DNA of 64,000 nt, from contig JAZUFW010000087.1 in the NCBI GenBank assembly GCA_045640905.1, positions 1-64,000 of the forward strand. The letters run 5' to 3'. The DNA comes from JAILLW01 sp045640905 (GTDB lineage Bacteria > Bacillota > Clostridia > Lachnospirales > Lachnospiraceae). Positions 59,949-64,000 of the stretch are shown one piece after another. The notes under the pieces were generated by a model, which saw only the letters and a list, made by a program, of their open reading frames with translations, was not told where the DNA came from and searched no databases. Position 1 is the stretch's first letter; every line of letters starts with the position of its first letter. A program made the translations under genes and the position numbers.

Positions 59949-60746
59949 TTATCCCCAAATCTTTCTCTTTTGTTGATGCTCAATCATTCGCGTACAGAGT
60001 GAGTTTGGCAAAAAACGCATTCCGAATACAGCCAATTTTATAGAAAGTCCCGGCAGTATCACGGTCTTTTGCTTTTTCATCTTACGAATGCACTCCTCCA
60101 CGCATTTTTGTGCTGAAATACCCTTTATGGAAAATTTGACGTTTGCAACATAATTGAATTCCGTGTCTACAGGTCCCGGGCACAGAACACCCACATAAAC
60201 AGGTTTTTTCTCGTTTTTCAATTCACGACTTACAGCTTGTGAAAAACTGGTTACATACGATTTGGAAGCATAGTATGTTGCCATATAAGGACCGGCAGGA
60301 AGCAATCCCGCAGATGAAGCCACATTCAAAAGATAGCCTCTATTGATACTTACAAAATGACGAAGAACTCCCTTTGTAAGAATATGAACAGCCCTGATAT
60401 TAACGTTTATCATGGCCAATTCTTTATCCAAATCGCCATATAAAAAGAAACCGCAATCACCGAATCCCGCGCAATTAATAAACATTGAATAATTAAAAGA
60501 ATCAATGCATGTAAGAAGTTTTTTGCACTCCTTGCGTTTCGACAAATCGGCAACCACGACCTCGCATTTAACTTTATATTCATCCGTTATCTCTGATGCA
60601 AGATCTCTTAATTTTTCTTCTCTTCTTGCGACCATGACAATATTGTAGCCTTCTTTGGCCAGTGCCCGGCAAAACTGTTTGCCTATTCCGGAACTGGCAC
60701 CTGTTACGACTGCATAATCGTCCGGATTCTTCTTGAAACTCTTCAT
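59949..60746 (-). CDS. Short-chain dehydrogenase/reductase
   Basis: 265 residues with CGGAG before the ATG. NAD(P)-binding loop VVTGASSGIGKQF, Arg-rich cofactor site ARREEKLRDL suggesting NADPH, catalytic Ser in LNVASSAGLL and YxxxK in YYASKSYV. The C-terminal region has a hydrophobic stretch near SIKLAVFGMRFLPNSL, as in membrane-associated SDRs acting on lipids. Substrate unknown. It lies 48 nt after lepB and 4 nt before the acyltransferase gene. Confidence 0.92.
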   Translation of the reverse strand: MKSFKKNPDDYAVVTGASSGIGKQFCRALAKEGYNIVMVARREEKLRDLASEITDEYKVKCEVVVADLSKRKECKKLLTCIDSFNYSMFINCAGFGDCGFFLYGDLDKELAMINVNIRAVHILTKGVLRHFVSINRGYLLNVASSAGLLPAGPYMATYYASKSYVTSFSQAVSRELKNEKKPVYVGVLCPGPVDTEFNYVANVKFSIKGISAQKCVEECIRKMKKQKTVILPGLSIKLAVFGMRFLPNSLCTRMIEHQQKRKIWG

Positions 60747-60794
60747 GTATTTATATCTCCGTTAAAAAATGTCTTCGCCTTTTATATCTGACCA

Positions 60795-61274
60795 TTACCC
60801 TTTTTCTTTATGCAAAACATGCCCCAGTATTTGTTTCTTTTGAATAAACGGGTAATCCCACATTCTGGAGTCCTTACTGTTTTCTCGATTGTCTCCCAAA
60901 ACAAAGTATTCTCCCTCAGGGACATCATACACATCCTGATAATAAGCCTTTGTTACTCCGTGCGCGTATGCCTCAGTCTGTTTTTCACCGTTAACATAGA
61001 CATATCCGTCCGCAATCTTTATATGATCCCCGGGTAAACCTATCAAACGTTTGCAATACACAACTCCCTCTCTGTCGTATATGATGATATCTCCACGTTC
61101 CGGAGCCGAAAAAAGGTAACTGACCTTGCAATACGGATATTTTTTTCCTACCGAAAGTGTAGGTTCCATGGATGCGCTCGGAATAAATGACATTCCGATT
61201 ATTGAAAATGCCGCTCCGAAGGTAACCAAAAAAATCAAAACATATGATAAAAATTCTTTGTATTTGTTTTCCAT
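60795..61274 (-). CDS. lepB: Signal peptidase I
   Basis: 159 residues. One N-terminal membrane anchor (about 9-30), catalytic Ser35 in SASMEPTLSVG, catalytic Lys75 in YCKRLIGLPGD, and the family box GDNRENSKDSR. It releases exported proteins from their signal peptides on the outer face of the membrane. AGAGGT precedes the ATG, 1 nt after the stop of the small membrane protein gene, so the two are coupled. Confidence 0.95.
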   Translation of the reverse strand: MENKYKEFLSYVLIFLVTFGAAFSIIGMSFIPSASMEPTLSVGKKYPYCKVSYLFSAPERGDIIIYDREGVVYCKRLIGLPGDHIKIADGYVYVNGEKQTEAYAHGVTKAYYQDVYDVPEGEYFVLGDNRENSKDSRMWDYPFIQKKQILGHVLHKEKG

Positions 61275-61275
61275 A

Positions 61276-61560
61276 TTAACCTCTTAAAATAAAAATGATT
61301 GCAAAAAAGGAAATCATAAAGAAATATCCCGATAAAGATTCTTTAAACATGGTTTTCGAATCGGCCTTTTTATCAAAATATGCTGCCAGGAATATTGCCA
61401 AAGCCACCGCAAACATTACGTAAGCAACAGCATAAACAGAATTGAATGTCGCCAGCAAATCTTTTCTTCTGTGGTACTCGAATATGACTACCGCCAGGCA
61501 GGAAATGAAACTTACAATATGAAATACTGTATTTGATAATATCTTTCTTAAAACACTCAT
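61276..61560 (-). CDS. Small three-helix membrane protein, unknown function
   Basis: 94 residues from the ATG at 61560, chosen because CGGAG lies 8 nt upstream; a longer frame reaches 61614 without a ribosome site. Three hydrophobic segments (about 10-28, 40-60, 74-92) alternate with short charged loops. It resembles no family I recognise. It is the first gene of the cluster with lepB, SDR and the acyltransferase, so a role in envelope processes is possible. Confidence 0.65.
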   Translation of the reverse strand: MSVLRKILSNTVFHIVSFISCLAVVIFEYHRRKDLLATFNSVYAVAYVMFAVALAIFLAAYFDKKADSKTMFKESLSGYFFMISFFAIIFILRG

Positions 61561-61648
61561 ACTTGGTCTCCGAATAATACAATCTGTTTTTCTGAGTAGT
61601 TTTTCACTAACCACTGTCCTTATTGTATCATAATTTGAAAAAAAAATA

Positions 61649-61677
61649 TTTTCACATGAAGAAAAATGCTATATAAT
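61649..61677 (+). promoter_or_regulatory. Promoter of the F420 ligase-like gene
   Basis: TTTTCA, 17 nt, TATAAT, giving a leader of about 65 nt before the ATG at 61750. Confidence 0.6.
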
Positions 61678-61749
61678 ACTTTTCGGTGATTTGTTGGAAA
61701 TGCAATAAGAACAAGCTTATTGTTTGGTAAATATTATGGAGGAACAAAA

Positions 61750-62946
61750 ATGGCAAGTGAACGTAGAGTAGGTACAGTATCCAGAGGTATCCGTTGCCCT
61801 ATTATTCGTCAGGGTGATGACTTATCCGAGATAGTAACAGACAGCGTATTGGAAGCTGCCCAGGCAGAAGGTTTTGAATTAAGAGATCGTGACGTTATCT
61901 CTATTACGGAATCTATTGTTGCAAGAGCCCAGGGTAACTACTGCAGTGTAGATGATATCGCTGCCGATGTGAGAGCAAAGCTCGGTGGAGAAACAGTAGG
62001 TGTTATTTTCCCTATCCTTTCCAGAAACCGTTTTGCTATTTGTTTAAAAGGTATCGCATTGGGTTGTAAGAAGATAGTTCTTATGCTTTCTTACCCTTCC
62101 GATGAAGTAGGAAACCAGTTGGTTTCAATCGACAAGATCGACGAAGCCGGAGTTAACCCTTACAGCGATGTTCTTTCTTTGGAAAAATACAGAGAACTTT
62201 TCGGTTACGAAAAGCATGAGTTCACAGGCGTTGATTATGTAGAATACTACAGCGACTTAATTAAGGAAACAGGATGCGATGTTGAAATCGTATTTGCAAA
62301 TCAGGCAAAAGCCATCCTTAACTATACCGACAAGGTAATTAACTGTGATATTCATACACGTGCACGTACAAAGAGAATTCTTAAAGAAGCCGGTGCAAAA
62401 CTCGTATTCGGACTTGACGATATTATGACACAGCCCATTAACGGAAGCGGTTGTAACGAAAAATACGGTCTTTTGGGATCAAACAAATCAACAGAAGATC
62501 AGGTTAAACTCTTCCCCAGAGAGTGCAAAGAATTGGTATTGCAGATTCAGGCCAACATTCTTCGCGCTACAGGCAAACATGTTGAAGTAATGGTATACGG
62601 CGACGGAGCATTCAAAGATCCTAAGGGAAAGATTTGGGAACTTGCAGATCCTGTTGTATCTCCTGCTCATACAGACGGACTTATCGGTACTCCCAATGAG
62701 TTAAAGCTTAAGTACCTTGCAGATAACGATTTCGCAGAATTGTCCGGTGAAGCATTGAAAGAAGCTATTTCTCAGAGTATTCGTGAAAAGGATGCAAACT
62801 TGGTCGGAAAGATGGCTTCCGAAGGGACAACTCCCAGACAGCTTACAGACCTTATCGGTTCACTGTGTGACCTGACATCAGGTTCAGGTGATAAGGGTAC
62901 TCCCGTTGTATTGGTTCAGGGATACTTCGATAACTATACAAACTAA
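61750..62946 (+). CDS. Coenzyme F420-0:L-glutamate ligase-like protein
   Basis: 398 residues from the ATG with GGAGG at 8 nt. In archaea and actinobacteria CofE adds glutamate residues to F420; the family core (RDRDVISITESIVARAQG, GVIFPILSRNRFAICLKGIA, GDGAFKDPKGKIWELADPV) is recognisable. It is about 150 residues longer than archaeal CofE, with a middle segment containing VIFANQAKAILNYTDKVINC-like sequence. No other F420 biosynthesis gene is in the window, and F420 is not expected in this group, so a different glutamyl or amide ligation is likely. Monocistronic, ending at a strong terminator. Confidence 0.85.
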   Translation: MASERRVGTVSRGIRCPIIRQGDDLSEIVTDSVLEAAQAEGFELRDRDVISITESIVARAQGNYCSVDDIAADVRAKLGGETVGVIFPILSRNRFAICLKGIALGCKKIVLMLSYPSDEVGNQLVSIDKIDEAGVNPYSDVLSLEKYRELFGYEKHEFTGVDYVEYYSDLIKETGCDVEIVFANQAKAILNYTDKVINCDIHTRARTKRILKEAGAKLVFGLDDIMTQPINGSGCNEKYGLLGSNKSTEDQVKLFPRECKELVLQIQANILRATGKHVEVMVYGDGAFKDPKGKIWELADPVVSPAHTDGLIGTPNELKLKYLADNDFAELSGEALKEAISQSIREKDANLVGKMASEGTTPRQLTDLIGSLCDLTSGSGDKGTPVVLVQGYFDNYTN

Positions 62947-62957
62947 AAAAGCATTTC

Positions 62958-62992
62958 AAAAGGCTGTGGAATAATAATCCACAGCCTTTTTT
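62958..62992 (+). terminator. Terminator of the F420 ligase-like gene
   Basis: 13-bp stem AAAAGGCTGTGGA/TCCACAGCCTTTT with a 7-nt loop, tail TTTTTTG. Confidence 0.93.
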
Positions 62993-63005
62993 GTTTGCTC
63001 ACAAT

Positions 63006-63566
63006 TTACTTTTTTACCGAATATCCAAACTTGCCGATTTTCTCTCCCAGCTCAAAATACTCGCCATGAGAATAAACCATCAATCCCGAATCATTCAAAT
63101 TGAACTTCCCGTTTTCGTCTAAGTATTCTTCACTGACATCAACCGCTACCACCTGTGCTATGAACATGTCATGTGAGCCGAGTTCAATAACTTCTTTAAC
63201 TTGGCATTCCAAGCTTAACGGACTCTCTCCGATAATCGGACACTTTATCTTCGAAGCACTCATGGGTGTCAGGTGCATTTCTTTGAATTTGTCAATGTCA
63301 CGACCGGACTTTACACCGCAATAATCCGTAGCATATGTCAGATCCTTTGTCGTCAGATTAATGGCAAATTCGCCTGTTTCCTTGATAATGTCGTATGAAT
63401 ATCTTTCCTTACGTACGGAAATCGAAACCATAACCGGATCAGAGCAGACAGTTCCTGCCCAGGCAACCGTAATAATATTCGGTCGTTCTCCCTCACGGGC
63501 ACAACTAATCATTACAGCCGGCAGAGGATAAAGCATGTTTCCGCTTTTCCAAACCTGTTTTTTCAT
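63006..63566 (-). CDS. Flavin reductase family (flavoredoxin-like) FMN-binding protein
   Basis: 186 residues with AAGGAGT before the ATG. The split-barrel FMN fold is indicated by NMLYPLPAVMISCAREGE, PNIITVAWAGTVCSDPVMVS and RKERYSYDIIKETGEFAINL. Such proteins bind FMN tightly and act as electron carriers or reductases; two cysteines (AREGE-preceding SC, and TVCSD) may matter. Partner unknown. It ends convergently with the F420 ligase-like gene and starts 12 nt after the transporter gene, so it may be co-transcribed with that. Confidence 0.9.
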   Translation of the reverse strand: MKKQVWKSGNMLYPLPAVMISCAREGERPNIITVAWAGTVCSDPVMVSISVRKERYSYDIIKETGEFAINLTTKDLTYATDYCGVKSGRDIDKFKEMHLTPMSASKIKCPIIGESPLSLECQVKEVIELGSHDMFIAQVVAVDVSEEYLDENGKFNLNDSGLMVYSHGEYFELGEKIGKFGYSVKK

Positions 63567-63578
63567 ATATCAAACTCC

Positions 63579-64000
63579 TTATAAGCTTAAAAAGAACGGT
63601 GTAATCAATATAAGTAACATAAATATCGGGCAGAGTACCAATATCATTATTTTGTACATCTTCTTTGATGAAAATTTGGATGCGCTTGAATACACTTCAT
63701 CTTCAATATACTTTGTCTTAACAACATATCCTATCAGTATGCACGTTAAGAATGCAACGATCGGCATTAATACATTGTTTGAAATGAAATCGTAAAAATC
63801 CAGGAACTGATAACCGAACAGCGTAAAGTCTGACCACGAGCTGTACCCGAGAACGGATGTCATTCCCAAAAGCATCAATACAACAAAACATACTATTGTT
63901 GAAAACATTCTGGATTTACTGAATTTCTCCATAACAATGGAAACCATCGTTTCAAAAAGGGAAATGGAAGATGTTAAAGCCGCCAACGCAACCAAAACGA
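63579..64000 (-). CDS. Neurotransmitter:sodium symporter (SNF) family transporter, C-terminal part
   Basis: The last 140 codons of a gene whose start lies beyond the right edge. LVALAALTSSISLFE is the conserved helix 8 region of bacterial SNF transporters that carries Na+-site Ser/Thr residues; four more hydrophobic helices follow. These proteins import amino acids or related solutes with sodium. The stop codon lies 12 nt before the flavin reductase gene. Substrate cannot be predicted from this part. Confidence 0.85.
   Translation of the reverse strand, partial: VLVALAALTSSISLFETMVSIVMEKFSKSRMFSTIVCFVVLMLLGMTSVLGYSSWSDFTLFGYQFLDFYDFISNNVLMPIVAFLTCILIGYVVKTKYIEDEVYSSASKFSSKKMYKIMILVLCPIFMLLILITPFFLSL

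Overview
The window looks like chromosomal DNA of a low-GC Gram-positive anaerobe of the Lachnospiraceae (Butyrivibrio/Roseburia-like). The evidence is: strong AGGAGG ribosome sites; sigma-A promoters (TTGACA/TATAAT); the Firmicute regulatory set hprK-murB-rapZ-whiA with a Crh-like protein; MutS2; the IleRS2-type isoleucyl-tRNA synthetase; DUF1846; and a beta-mannooligosaccharide locus closely resembling those described in Roseburia. A chemoreceptor and a sigma-D-like promoter suggest motility. Species cannot be named from sequence reading alone. No prophage, CRISPR array, insertion sequence or rRNA operon was seen.

Layout. 1-7.7 kb: a truncated MATE exporter, an EF-hand/RTX-like calcium-loop protein, a chemoreceptor, a cyclophilin, a GNAT acetyltransferase and a hybrid histidine kinase. 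7.7-13.6 kb: a minus-strand operon hprK-glk-murB-rapZ-whiA-crh-like-fba that links carbon-catabolite signalling to glucose phosphorylation, aldolase and cell-wall synthesis. 13.6-21 kb: a polytopic LIC_10190-type membrane protein, uvrC, and a heterodimeric ABC exporter. 21-30.6 kb: the operon ileS-glgP-DUF1846-ftsH. An inverted-repeat element lies in the presumptive ileS leader. 30.9-35.9 kb: mutS2, an OmpR/HK two-component pair and trmL.

36-49.6 kb is the metabolic centrepiece. One long operon encodes a lipoprotein sugar-binding protein, two permeases, a cellobiose 2-epimerase-like enzyme, mannosylglucose phosphorylase (GH130_1), mannooligosaccharide phosphorylase (GH130_2), a CE17-like SGNH esterase and two mannose-6-phosphate isomerases. 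Upstream on the same strand is an alpha-galactosidase (GH36)-LacI operon. Together they would import galactosylated, acetylated mannooligosaccharides, remove the decorations, depolymerise the chain by phosphorolysis and feed mannose phosphate into glycolysis. The transporter ATPase, phosphomannomutase and endo-mannanase are not in the window.

49.6-64 kb holds an AMP-forming acyl ligase, a large cyclic-nucleotide-binding-domain protein with an unrecognised 640-residue C-terminal part, tatD-ksgA, a tRNA-Lys(CTT), a PAS/GGDEF/GAF/EAL protein, an envelope cluster (small membrane protein, lepB, SDR, acyltransferase), an F420 glutamyl ligase-like protein, a flavin reductase and a truncated sodium-dependent (SNF) transporter.

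Recurring regulatory patterns: (i) three genes lacking a Shine-Dalgarno (GNAT, mutS2, second manA) each have a -10-like hexamer exactly 6 nt before the ATG, suggesting leaderless mRNAs; (ii) several promoters are interleaved with the preceding gene's terminator. Protein-level oddities are a WhiA missing about 60 residues of its N-terminal domain, a Crh-like HPr with Asp in place of the active-site His, and a RapZ with Lys in place of the Walker A Ser/Thr. All promoters, operators and terminators here were read by eye.
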